A stretch of DNA of 64,000 bases from Thermus tengchongensis. GTDB lineage: Bacteria; Deinococcota; Deinococci; Deinococcales; Thermaceae. The stretch covers positions 62,001-126,000 of the forward strand of contig NZ_JAKEDU010000001.1 in NCBI RefSeq assembly GCF_021462405.1. Direction: 5' to 3'. The first letter of the stretch is position 1, and each line of letters opens with the position of its first letter. The notes beneath the pieces were generated by a model. It saw nothing but the letters and a program-made list of their open reading frames with translations. It did no database searches and was not told the origin of the DNA. Both the position numbers and the translations under genes were made by a program. Below, one piece after another: positions 37,732 to 44,527 of this stretch.

Positions 37732-37811
37732 AGGCCTACCTCGTGGCATAAAGCTTACCCTATGGACGGGAAAGACGTCCTTTGTACCCAGTCAACATCA
37801 AAGCGCGCGGG

Positions 37812-37835
37812 GGGCCTGGCAGCCTGGCCAGGCCC
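37812..37835 (-). terminator. Hairpin after efp
   Basis: GGGCCTGGC (37812-37820) pairs with GCCAGGCCC (37827-37835) around a 6-nt loop, 15 bp beyond the efp stop. A weak CTTTG follows downstream. It may limit readthrough from efp into accB. Confidence 0.5.
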
Positions 37836-37849
37836 GCAGGGCATGGGTT

Positions 37850-38404
37850 CTAGGCCCGGCCCACGTACTGGCCCGTACGGGTATCCACCTTGATGACCTC
37901 GCCGGGCTCCACGAACAGGGGCACCTGGACCACCGCTCCCGTTTCCAGGGTAGCGGGCTTGCTGCCGCCCGAGACCGTATCCCCCCGTACCCCAGGAGGC
38001 GTGTCCACCACCTTGAGCTCCACCACGGTGGGCGGGGTAATCTTCAGGGGGCGCCCCTCGTACATGTCCCCCAGAACGGTCATGCCCTCCTTGAGAAACC
38101 GGGCCGCCTCCACCTGATCCTTGGACAGGTGGAACTGCTCGTAGGTCTCCAAGTCCATGAAAACCAGGTCGTCCCCCTCCTGGTACAGGTACTGGAGCTC
38201 CCGGGTTTCCACGTAGATGTCCTCCAGCTTCTCCCCGGAGTTGAAGGTGCGCTCAATGGTGGCCCCGGTTTCCAGGTTCTTGAACTTGGCCACCACCTTG
38301 GCCCCACCACGGCCAATCTTTTGGTGCTGGTACTCCACGCACTCCCAAAGGCCGCCCTCCATCTTCACCTTGGTTCCGGGTCTAAGGTCGGTCACGCTGA
38401 TCAT
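37850..38404 (-). CDS. efp: Elongation factor P
   Basis: EF-P enters the ribosomal E site and rescues ribosomes stalled at polyproline runs. The 184 residues form three beta domains: KOW-like (1-62), OB (65-125) and C-terminal OB (130-184). The tip loop reads HQKIGRGGAKVVAKFKN, so an Arg occupies the position that is a modified Lys in E. coli EF-P; no modification enzyme (EarP, EpmAB) is visible here. Its ATG overlaps the upstream gene stop by 4 bp. Confidence 0.97.
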   Translation of the reverse strand: MISVTDLRPGTKVKMEGGLWECVEYQHQKIGRGGAKVVAKFKNLETGATIERTFNSGEKLEDIYVETRELQYLYQEGDDLVFMDLETYEQFHLSKDQVEAARFLKEGMTVLGDMYEGRPLKITPPTVVELKVVDTPPGVRGDTVSGGSKPATLETGAVVQVPLFVEPGEVIKVDTRTGQYVGRA

Positions 38405-39303
38405 GCTTCCTCCTGTAGGTCCAGGACCTGGGGCCTAAGCCCTAAGAGGTCAATATACCGGAGGTACTCCTCCTCCCCAAGCTCCCGCCCGGCCAGGGCC
38501 ACCAAAAGGGCCTCCATGACGTTGGTGCCAAAGCTTCGCCCGTTCAAACGGGGGGTGGTGGTGATGAGGCGCCTTACCCCCCTCTCCCGCAAAAAGGCCA
38601 CGTCCTCCTCCGTGGTGGTGTTGGTGAGCACCATCTTCCCCCACATCTCGTCGGGCATGTGACGCTTGAGGTAATGCCAGTCCCCCGCCACCACATCCGC
38701 CCAGAGGTAGTAGCGGCTTCGCCAGTCCACCGCCCGCTTGTCCTGCTTTTCCCCCGTGGGGTAAAGGAGCTGGAAGGGAAGCTGGGTCAGGACAGGCAGG
38801 AGGACGTAGGCCAGCTTCTGCAGGAAGGAGAGGGAGTAGAGGGGAATGGGGAGGCCCAAAGCGAAGATGAAGTCCCCGTAGAGCACCCTGGCTCCAGCCT
38901 CGGCCAAGGCCTCGGCCAGGCCGAAGCGGTCCACCGCGGAGGGCAAGAGCACCTTCGTGCTCTTCCAGTCTATGATGCGGGAAAGGTCGGCCACCGCCCG
39001 CCGCTCCAGGGTGTGCTTGAGACCCGAGCCATCCACCACAGGGGTTTTACGGGCCGCCGCCTTAAGCCTTTTGGCATCCCGGATGGTGTAGCGCCGCCCC
39101 CCTGCCCAAAGGTAGAGGTCGATACCCCCGAGGCCGATGGCGTCCACCTTTCCATCCAGCTCAGCAATGAGGCGCGCGGCTTTCTGGAAGTCGCCATCCG
39201 TACCCCGCCTTTCCAACACCACTTCCTCCCCCAGGAGCTCCACCTGGACCACGGAGTCCCGGCGGCTAGCCCCCAGGGACACGGAAACCACGCGCTTGGC
39301 CAC
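38401..39303 (-). CDS. Quinate-5-dehydrogenase-named conserved protein
   Basis: This 300-residue cytosolic protein belongs, from memory, to a Deinococcus-Thermus family called quinate 5-dehydrogenase in databases. Visible features are SVSLGASRRDSVVQVELLG, a GIDLYLWAGGRRYTIRDAKRL stretch (about 64-85), VVDGSGLKHTLERRAV (about 92) and a late TTTPRLNGRSFGTNVMEALL. I see no GxGxxG dinucleotide motif, so the enzymatic name is doubtful. Translational coupling to efp (ATGA) suggests a job near translation or growth control. Confidence 0.6.
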   Translation of the reverse strand: MAKRVVSVSLGASRRDSVVQVELLGEEVVLERRGTDGDFQKAARLIAELDGKVDAIGLGGIDLYLWAGGRRYTIRDAKRLKAAARKTPVVDGSGLKHTLERRAVADLSRIIDWKSTKVLLPSAVDRFGLAEALAEAGARVLYGDFIFALGLPIPLYSLSFLQKLAYVLLPVLTQLPFQLLYPTGEKQDKRAVDWRSRYYLWADVVAGDWHYLKRHMPDEMWGKMVLTNTTTEEDVAFLRERGVRRLITTTPRLNGRSFGTNVMEALLVALAGRELGEEEYLRYIDLLGLRPQVLDLQEEA

Positions 39304-39309
39304 GAAGGG

Positions 39310-39474
39310 CTATTCTAACCGAAGGAGTAGGCCAAGGACCAGCCAAAGGGCAGCCAGCAGGAAGAAGGGCCAGGTGCGCCGCACCCCCAGCAGGCGGGCT
39401 AGAAGGCCAAAGACCACGCTCCCGAAGGCAAGGGCAAAGAAGAGGGCCTCGAGGTTCTCAAAGAAGGCCTGCAT
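39310..39474 (-). CDS. 54-aa two-helix membrane protein
   Basis: The product (MQAFFENLEALFFALAFG... to LLLRLE) has two hydrophobic helices (about residues 8-26 and 35-52) separated by the basic loop ARLLGVRRTW. It lies between the hydrolase and the quinate-named gene with gaps of 9 and 6 nt. The ATG is 6 nt after a TAACCT box built on the hydrolase stop. I recognise no family. Confidence 0.6.
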   Translation of the reverse strand: MQAFFENLEALFFALAFGSVVFGLLARLLGVRRTWPFFLLAALWLVLGLLLRLE

Positions 39475-39480
39475 GGCCCC

Positions 39481-39486
39481 AGGTTA
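39481..39486 (-). promoter_or_regulatory. -10 box overlapping the hydrolase stop
   Basis: Reading leftward, TAACCT (39486-39481) starts with the TAA stop of the alpha/beta hydrolase and ends 6 nt before the ATG of the 54-aa gene. Confidence 0.4.
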
Positions 39487-40368
39487 CTGCAAGACCCGTC
39501 CGAAAAAGGCCAGGACCCTTTGGCGGAACGCCTGGTCCACCGTACCGCGGAAAAGGTGGCCCGCCGGATAGCTGAAGCACTCCACCGGCTTTCCCAAGGA
39601 CTTAAGCCTGCGGCAAAGCTCCCATGACCACTCCGGGGGCACCTGGGCGTCCTGGGTGCCGTGGTGGATGCTGAAGGGGACGGCAACCCTCTCCAGGTAG
39701 GTCCAGGCGGAAGCCTCCACCAGGGTTTTGGGAGGAAGGGTTAGAAGCTCCCGGCCTCGAGTACCCCCCGACCAGTAGAGGATCCGCTCCAGATTCCGCC
39801 TCTCGTCCCCGCTCATGCTCCCGTAAAGCACCACGCCCTTCAGGCGGGGATCCACCAGGGCCACCACCTGGGCAATCCCCCCACCCATGGAGTGGCCGAA
39901 GAGGCCGATGCGCCGCCCATCCGCCTGGGGAAGAACGCCCTTGCGCACCTCGGCCAGCAGATTCAGCACGTCCACTGCGTAGACGTGACGCAAACCCATG
40001 GCAGGCCGCCCCTCCGAGGGAGGATGGCCCCGGTAGTTGGGGTGAAGGACCAGGTATCCTGCCTCCGCCAAAAAGTCGGCGTAGGGGGTGGTGTAGGCCA
40101 GGGTCCGGTAGCGGCTCGGCTCCACATACCCGTGAAGCACCACCACCACGGGAAAGGGACCCTGCCCCAAAGGCAGGTTGGCAAATCCGTACACCCGAAG
40201 CCCATCGGAAAGATGGGAGAAAAGCACTCGGGTGAAACGGGGGGTCCTCTCCAAGACCCGTTCCACCCGAAACCCCCCTTCCCCGTAAACCCTCTCCCAG
40301 AGGTCGGGCAGGGTGAGGGGCTGGGCCAGACCCACCCCCAAGAGGAGCACGCCCAGGAGCCAGGGCAT
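39484..40368 (-). CDS. Exported alpha/beta hydrolase
   Basis: The 294-residue protein begins with a signal peptide (MPWLLGVLLLGVGLAQP). The hydrolase core has the oxyanion text VVVLHGYVEP (about residue 75), the nucleophile elbow IGLFGHSMGGGIAQ (Ser about 156), an acid candidate in HHGTQDAQVPPEW, and the catalytic His in FSYPAGHLFRG (about 272). This resembles dienelactone-hydrolase/prolyl-oligopeptidase-type enzymes acting on esters or peptides in the periplasm. The substrate is unknown. It lies 42 nt after speB on the same strand. Confidence 0.83.
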   Translation of the reverse strand: MPWLLGVLLLGVGLAQPLTLPDLWERVYGEGGFRVERVLERTPRFTRVLFSHLSDGLRVYGFANLPLGQGPFPVVVVLHGYVEPSRYRTLAYTTPYADFLAEAGYLVLHPNYRGHPPSEGRPAMGLRHVYAVDVLNLLAEVRKGVLPQADGRRIGLFGHSMGGGIAQVVALVDPRLKGVVLYGSMSGDERRNLERILYWSGGTRGRELLTLPPKTLVEASAWTYLERVAVPFSIHHGTQDAQVPPEWSWELCRRLKSLGKPVECFSYPAGHLFRGTVDQAFRQRVLAFFGRVLQ

Positions 40369-40410
40369 CCTGTTCCCAAGCTACGGGCAAGCGAGCGAAG
40401 GAAATGTAGC

Positions 40411-41286
40411 CTACAGGCCCCTGGCCACGAGCCACCCTGCCTGGAGGCCCTTCAGGCCGATGGCGTGGTAGACCAGCTGGGCCGCGGTCATCTCCGCATG
40501 GAACTGCCCGTTGGGGGAAAGCTCCACGAAGTCCATCCCCACCACCTCCTTCTCCCGGAACACCGCCTCCAGGAGGTCCACCGCCTGGCGGTAGGTGAGG
40601 CCCCCGGGGAGGGGCGTGCCCACGCTGGGCATCGCCGAGGGGTCCAGGGCGTCAAAGTCAAAGCTGATGTAGACCCGCTCCCCTAGGGCCTCGAGGATCT
40701 CCCTCAAAGGTAGCCCCTCCCGGTGAAGCCGGTGGGCGGGAAAAAGGCCCACCCCCCGCTCCCGCGCCAGCTCCAAGGACTCCCGGTCCATGGCCCGGAT
40801 GCCCACCTGCACCAGGGGAAAGCCCTCCTGCAAGAGCCGATAGAAGGGGGAGGCGTGGGAGTACACCGAGCCCTGCCACTCCGGATAGAGGTCGGCGTGG
40901 GCGTCGATATGCAGGAGGGAGAACTCCCCCAGGGCCTCCCGGTGGGCCTGGACCAGGGGGTGGGTGATGGAATGGTCCCCCCCCAGAGCCACCAGGAACT
41001 TGCCCGCCCGAAGATGGGTGAGGGCGGCTTCCCGGATCAAAGCGTGGCTTTCCTCGGCGCTTCCCGCCACCCAGGGCACCGGCTCCGCCGCGTGGATGCC
41101 CACCTCCTCCGGAGCCACCCCAAGCTCCAGGAGAAAAGGCTCCAGCTCCCGGCTGGCCAGAAGGATGGCCTCAGGGCCCCGCCGGGCCCCCGGCAAGAAG
41201 GAAAGGGATAGGTCGTAGGGCACGGGCAGGACCACCACCCGGGCCTCTTGGTAAGGGGTATCGCGCTCACCAAAGACTAGGCGCAT
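40411..41286 (-). CDS. speB: Ureohydrolase SpeB (aminopropylagmatinase/agmatinase)
   Basis: The 291-residue binuclear manganese enzyme shows all metal motifs: GGDHSITHPL (about residue 108), LLHIDAHADLYP (about 130) and SFDFDALDPS (about 213), plus VVGMDFVELSP. In Thermus thermophilus the homologue removes urea from N1-aminopropylagmatine to give spermidine, instead of acting on agmatine first; that route is established for the genus, and this copy is assigned to it by descent. A TAGGCT box lies 8 nt before the ATG. Confidence 0.9.
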   Translation of the reverse strand: MRLVFGERDTPYQEARVVVLPVPYDLSLSFLPGARRGPEAILLASRELEPFLLELGVAPEEVGIHAAEPVPWVAGSAEESHALIREAALTHLRAGKFLVALGGDHSITHPLVQAHREALGEFSLLHIDAHADLYPEWQGSVYSHASPFYRLLQEGFPLVQVGIRAMDRESLELARERGVGLFPAHRLHREGLPLREILEALGERVYISFDFDALDPSAMPSVGTPLPGGLTYRQAVDLLEAVFREKEVVGMDFVELSPNGQFHAEMTAAQLVYHAIGLKGLQAGWLVARGL

Positions 41287-41294
41287 ACCCCAAA

Positions 41295-41300
41295 AGCCTA
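41295..41300 (-). promoter_or_regulatory. -10 box of speB
   Basis: Reading leftward, TAGGCT (41300-41295) lies 8 nt before the speB ATG, in the 27-bp gap after the M20 peptidase. Confidence 0.4.
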
Positions 41301-41313
41301 GCAGATGCCGGGT

Positions 41314-42639
41314 CTAGCGGCCCAGGAAGTAGAGCTCCAAGAGCCTGAGGAGGGCCAGGGTGCCCCGTTCAAAGTCCTGGATGCGGATGTGCTCGTTGGG
41401 GCTGTGCACCCGGCTCCCCGGGTACCCCACCCCCAGGCCCACCGCCGGGGCCTTCAGGTGGTGGAGGAAGGGGTGCATGGGGCCGGAGCCCGCCATGTTG
41501 GGGTACACCACCGCCTTCTGGCCGAAGGCCTCCTCCAAGGCCCGCCTCGCCAGACCCACGAAGGGGTGGGTGAGGTCCGAGCGGGCGGGGTGTTCCCCCT
41601 TTTCCAAGACCACCACTTCCACGTCGTGGAAGCCCTGGGCCTCGAGGTGCCGCTTAAGAAGCCCTGGGATCTCCTCCGGGTCCTGGTCCGGCACCAAGCG
41701 AAAGTCCAGCTTGGCGAAAGCTTCCGCTGGGAGTACCGTCTTGGAGCCTGGGCCCCCATAACCGGAGTGAAAGCCGTTGATGTTGACGCAGGGCTCCGCA
41801 TAAAGGCGCTGGTTGAACTCCAGGTTCCTGGCCCCGCCCAGGAAGTCCCGCACGCCGAAAGCCTCCCTTAGCGCTTCCGATTCATCGGGAATCTCCGCCA
41901 GCACCTCCATCTCCGTGGGCGAGAGGGGCCGGACCCGGTCGTAAAACCCCGGGATGAGGACCCTTCCCTCCTCATCCCGCAGGCTGGAGATGGCCCGGCT
42001 CAAGCGGTAAATGGGGTTTTCCACCACCGCCCCGTAGGAGGAGTGCAGGTCAAAGGCAGCGGTGCGCACCCTAAGCTCCAGGGCCACGATGCCCTTGAGC
42101 CCCGCATAAAGGTAAGGCCGCCCCTGAGCGTCCACGCCTCCCGCCTCCCAAACCACCGCCTCCGCCCGGAGGCGTTCCCGCTGGTCCCGCACGTAGTCCG
42201 CCAGGTGCGGGCTTCCCACCTCCTCCTCCCCCTCCACCACGAACTTCACCCAGGGAAGGAAGCCATGCCGTTCCCGGAAAAGCCTGAGGGCCACGAGCCG
42301 GGCCACCAACTCCCCCTTGTCGTCGTGGGTGCCCCGCCCGTACCAGGCCCCATCCCGCTCGGTGAGGGTAAAGGGGTCGCTCTCCCATAGCGCCAAAGGG
42401 TCTGGGGGCTGGACATCGTAGTGGTTGTAAAAGAGAAGGGCTTTCTCCCCCTCGCCCCCTTCCGCGTACACCACCTTGGGGCCGTAGCCCCCGTGGAGCT
42501 CGGCCCTGAGCCCCAAGCCCTCCAAGAGCTCGGCCACCTTGGCCGCACCCTCCTCGAGGGCCTTCCCCTCAGCGCTCACCGTGGGCAAGGCCACCAGTTC
42601 CGCCAAAAGCGCCCTGGCCTCTTCCAGAAACGACCTCAT
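41314..42639 (-). CDS. M20-family metallopeptidase (dipeptidase type)
   Basis: The 441-residue cytosolic enzyme is an M20 peptidase. Zinc ligands are in LFYNHYDVQPPDPL (His, about residue 72), RGTHDDKGELVA (Asp, about 104), VEGEEEVGSPHL (catalytic Glu, then Glu ligand, about 138), and HSPNEHIRI (His near 415). The lid domain spans about 190-310. Relatives cleave dipeptides or N-blocked peptides. The ATG lies 17 bp from the divergent mglB ATG. Confidence 0.9.
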   Translation of the reverse strand: MRSFLEEARALLAELVALPTVSAEGKALEEGAAKVAELLEGLGLRAELHGGYGPKVVYAEGGEGEKALLFYNHYDVQPPDPLALWESDPFTLTERDGAWYGRGTHDDKGELVARLVALRLFRERHGFLPWVKFVVEGEEEVGSPHLADYVRDQRERLRAEAVVWEAGGVDAQGRPYLYAGLKGIVALELRVRTAAFDLHSSYGAVVENPIYRLSRAISSLRDEEGRVLIPGFYDRVRPLSPTEMEVLAEIPDESEALREAFGVRDFLGGARNLEFNQRLYAEPCVNINGFHSGYGGPGSKTVLPAEAFAKLDFRLVPDQDPEEIPGLLKRHLEAQGFHDVEVVVLEKGEHPARSDLTHPFVGLARRALEEAFGQKAVVYPNMAGSGPMHPFLHHLKAPAVGLGVGYPGSRVHSPNEHIRIQDFERGTLALLRLLELYFLGR

Positions 42640-42641
42640 GG

Positions 42642-42654
42642 TAGACTGAGCATA
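42642..42654. promoter_or_regulatory. Interlocked -10 boxes of mglB and the M20 peptidase
   Basis: Rightward TAGACT (42642-42647) is 9 nt before the mglB ATG. Leftward TATGCT (42654-42649) is 9 nt before the peptidase ATG. The boxes are 1 bp apart, and each lies in the other's leader. Confidence 0.5.
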
Positions 42655-42656
42655 CT

Positions 42657-43148
42657 ATGGTGGAACCTTCCCTGGTCCTTTACGGGACCCTGTACCAGCG
42701 GGCCATGGACGTGCTGCAGGAAACCCTGCAGGAAACCCGGGCCCGCTACGCCCTCCTCATCGACCGCAAGGGATTCGTCCTGGCTCATAAAGAGGCCCTA
42801 TGGGCCCCCAAGCCCCCGCCCCTGGACTCCCTGGCCACCTTGGTGGCGGGCAACGCCGCCGCCACCCAAGCCTTGGCCAAGCTGCTGGGAGAAGCTCGCT
42901 TCCAGGAAGTGGTGCATCAAGGGGAACACGTGGGGCTTTATCTAGACGAAGCCGGTGAAGCGGCCCTCCTGGTCCTGGTCTTTGACGAGAACGCTCCCCT
43001 GGGCAAGGTCAAGCTCCACGGAAAGCGGGCCGCAGAAGCCCTAGCCCGCATTGCCGAAGAAGCCCTCGCCAACCCGCCCAAGCTGAACCTGGACACCCAG
43101 TACCGCGAGGAAGCCAAAACCCGTTTGGACGAACTTTTTGGCAACTAG
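42657..43148 (+). CDS. mglB: Polarity GAP MglB (roadblock/LC7)
   Basis: The 163-residue protein matches Thermus MglB, a roadblock-domain dimer that activates GTP hydrolysis by MglA and sets cell polarity or pilus motility. The roadblock fold starts near [32 protein letters not shown] and runs to about residue 135 ([22 protein letters not shown]); a helical tail ends with RLDELFGN. The mglA ATG lies 1 nt after its stop. The start has no Shine-Dalgarno and is probably leaderless. Confidence 0.93.
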   Translation: MVEPSLVLYGTLYQRAMDVLQETLQETRARYALLIDRKGFVLAHKEALWAPKPPPLDSLATLVAGNAAATQALAKLLGEARFQEVVHQGEHVGLYLDEAGEAALLVLVFDENAPLGKVKLHGKRAAEALARIAEEALANPPKLNLDTQYREEAKTRLDELFGN

Positions 43149-43149
43149 C

Positions 43150-43737
43150 ATGAGCACCATCAACTTCGCTAACCGCGAGATCAACTTCAAAATCGTCTAC
43201 TACGGTCCGGGACTTTCCGGGAAAACCACCAACTTGAAATGGATATACAGCAAGATCCCCGAGGGCCGTAAGGGGGAAATGGTTTCCCTGGCCACCGAGG
43301 ACGAGCGCACCCTGTTCTTTGACTTCCTTCCCTTAGACTTGGGCGAAGTCAAGGGTTTCAAAACCCGCTTCCATCTCTACACCGTGCCGGGGCAGGTCTT
43401 CTACAACGCCAGCCGCAAGCTGATCCTGAGGGGTGTGGATGGCATCGTTTTCGTGGCGGATTCCGCCCCTAACCGTCTCCGGGCCAACGCGGAGAGCATG
43501 CGCAACATGCGGGAGAACCTGGCGGAATACGGGCTCAAGGTGGAGGACATCCCCGTGGTGCTCCAGGTGAACAAACGGGACCTGCCCGACGCTCTACCGG
43601 TGGAGATGGTCCAGGCGGTGGTGGACCCAGAGGGCCGTTTTCCCGTCTTCGAAGCCGTGGCCACGGAGGGCAAAGGGGTTTTCGAAACCCTAAAGGAGGT
43701 AAGCCGCCAAGTGTTGGCCCGAGTGGGGAGTACCTAG
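43150..43737 (+). CDS. mglA: Ras-like polarity GTPase MglA
   Basis: The 195-residue GTPase matches Thermus MglA, whose complex with MglB has been solved structurally. The P-loop is [16 protein letters not shown] (about residues 17-32). [16 protein letters not shown] is the switch I region, and [16 protein letters not shown] holds the DxxG-equivalent (TVPGQ). The base-binding motif [10 protein letters not shown] is the NKxD. The start at 43150 gives [19 protein letters not shown], as in the family. A terminator follows the stop. Confidence 0.95.
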   Translation: MSTINFANREINFKIVYYGPGLSGKTTNLKWIYSKIPEGRKGEMVSLATEDERTLFFDFLPLDLGEVKGFKTRFHLYTVPGQVFYNASRKLILRGVDGIVFVADSAPNRLRANAESMRNMRENLAEYGLKVEDIPVVLQVNKRDLPDALPVEMVQAVVDPEGRFPVFEAVATEGKGVFETLKEVSRQVLARVGST

Positions 43738-43753
43738 GATCCCGCTTCACGAA

Positions 43754-43787
43754 GGGGCAAGGCATCAGGCCTCGCCCCTATTTTCTT
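43754..43787 (+). terminator. Terminator of mglBA
   Basis: GGGGCAAGGC (43754-43763) pairs with GCCTCGCCCC (43769-43778) with one A-C mismatch around a 5-nt loop, followed by TATTTTCTT. Confidence 0.75.
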
Positions 43788-43909
43788 GAACAGGAACTTC
43801 AATTTCCTAAGTCCCCTCTCATGTAGGGACAAATGTACTTCACCTATTTCTCAGGTTTCCGCTACCATGGGCACCGTATACGGCCACTTGCCGTAAAGGG
43901 AGGACGGGT
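43788..43909 (+). promoter_or_regulatory. Upstream region of the cba operon
   Basis: This 122-bp stretch must hold the cba promoter but shows no convincing -35/-10 pair. It contains a short inverted repeat (GTCCC...GGGAC near 43811-43830) and a perfect 10-bp palindrome CCGTATACGG at 43874-43883, 26 bp before the cbaD ATG. These are candidates for oxygen- or redox-responsive control. TAAAGGGAGG provides the cbaD ribosome site. Confidence 0.4.
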
Positions 43910-44014
43910 ATGGAGGAAAAACCGGTGGGCGCCATAGGAGTGATAGTGGTTCTTACCCTCACCATCCTAATCTTCTGGCTAGGGGTATACGCTGTCTTTT
44001 TCGCTAGGGGGTAG
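43910..44014 (+). CDS. cbaD: ba3 cytochrome c oxidase subunit IIa
   Basis: The 34-residue product is the single-helix subunit IIa of the ba3 oxidase. It is nearly the known T. thermophilus chain, with the same length and the same core (VLTLTILIFWLGVYAVFFARG at residues 14-34, one helix), preceded by the polar start MEEKPVGA. It packs against subunit I and completes the fold that other oxidases obtain with a second subunit II helix. It precedes cbaB by 3 nt; AGGGAGG provides the ribosome site. Confidence 0.95.
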   Translation: MEEKPVGAIGVIVVLTLTILIFWLGVYAVFFARG

Positions 44015-44017
44015 GGT

Positions 44018-44524
44018 ATGGTGGACGAGCACAAGGCCCACAAGGCGATCCTGGCTTACGAGAAGGGCTGGCTGGCGTTTTCCTTGGTAATGCTCTTGGT
44101 CTTCATCGCCCTGATCGCCTACACCTTGGCCACCCATAGTGCCGGGGTGATCCCCGCGGGGCAGCTGGAGCGCGTGGACCCCACCAAGGTGCGCTCCGAG
44201 GGCCCCTGGGCTGATCCAACGCAGGCTGTGGTGCAGACCGGGCCCAACCAGTACACGGCGCATGTCTTGGCCTTTGCCTTCGGGTATCAGCCTAACCCCA
44301 TCGAGGTGCCCAAGGGAGCGGAAATCATCTTCAAGATCACCAGCCCCGACGTGATCCACGGCTTCCACGTGGAGGGCACCAACATCAACGTGGAAGTCCT
44401 CCCCGGTGAGGTTTCCACCGTGCGCTATACCTTCAATAAGGCGGGCGAGTACCGGATCATCTGCAACCAGTACTGCGGCATCGGCCACCAGAACATGTTC
44501 GGCAAGATCGTAGTAAAGGAGTGA
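44018..44524 (+). CDS. cbaB: ba3 cytochrome c oxidase subunit II (CuA)
   Basis: The 168-residue subunit has one membrane helix (about residues 17-38) and a periplasmic cupredoxin domain with the binuclear CuA site. Ligands are His114 (SPDVIHGFHVEG), Cys149 and Cys153 (IICNQYCGIGHQNMFG), His157 and Met160, by alignment to the T. thermophilus protein of the same length. It receives electrons from cytochrome c552. The cbaA ATG lies 3 nt downstream, after a GGAGTGAG site. Confidence 0.97.
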   Translation: MVDEHKAHKAILAYEKGWLAFSLVMLLVFIALIAYTLATHSAGVIPAGQLERVDPTKVRSEGPWADPTQAVVQTGPNQYTAHVLAFAFGYQPNPIEVPKGAEIIFKITSPDVIHGFHVEGTNINVEVLPGEVSTVRYTFNKAGEYRIICNQYCGIGHQNMFGKIVVKE

Positions 44525-44527
44525 GCC

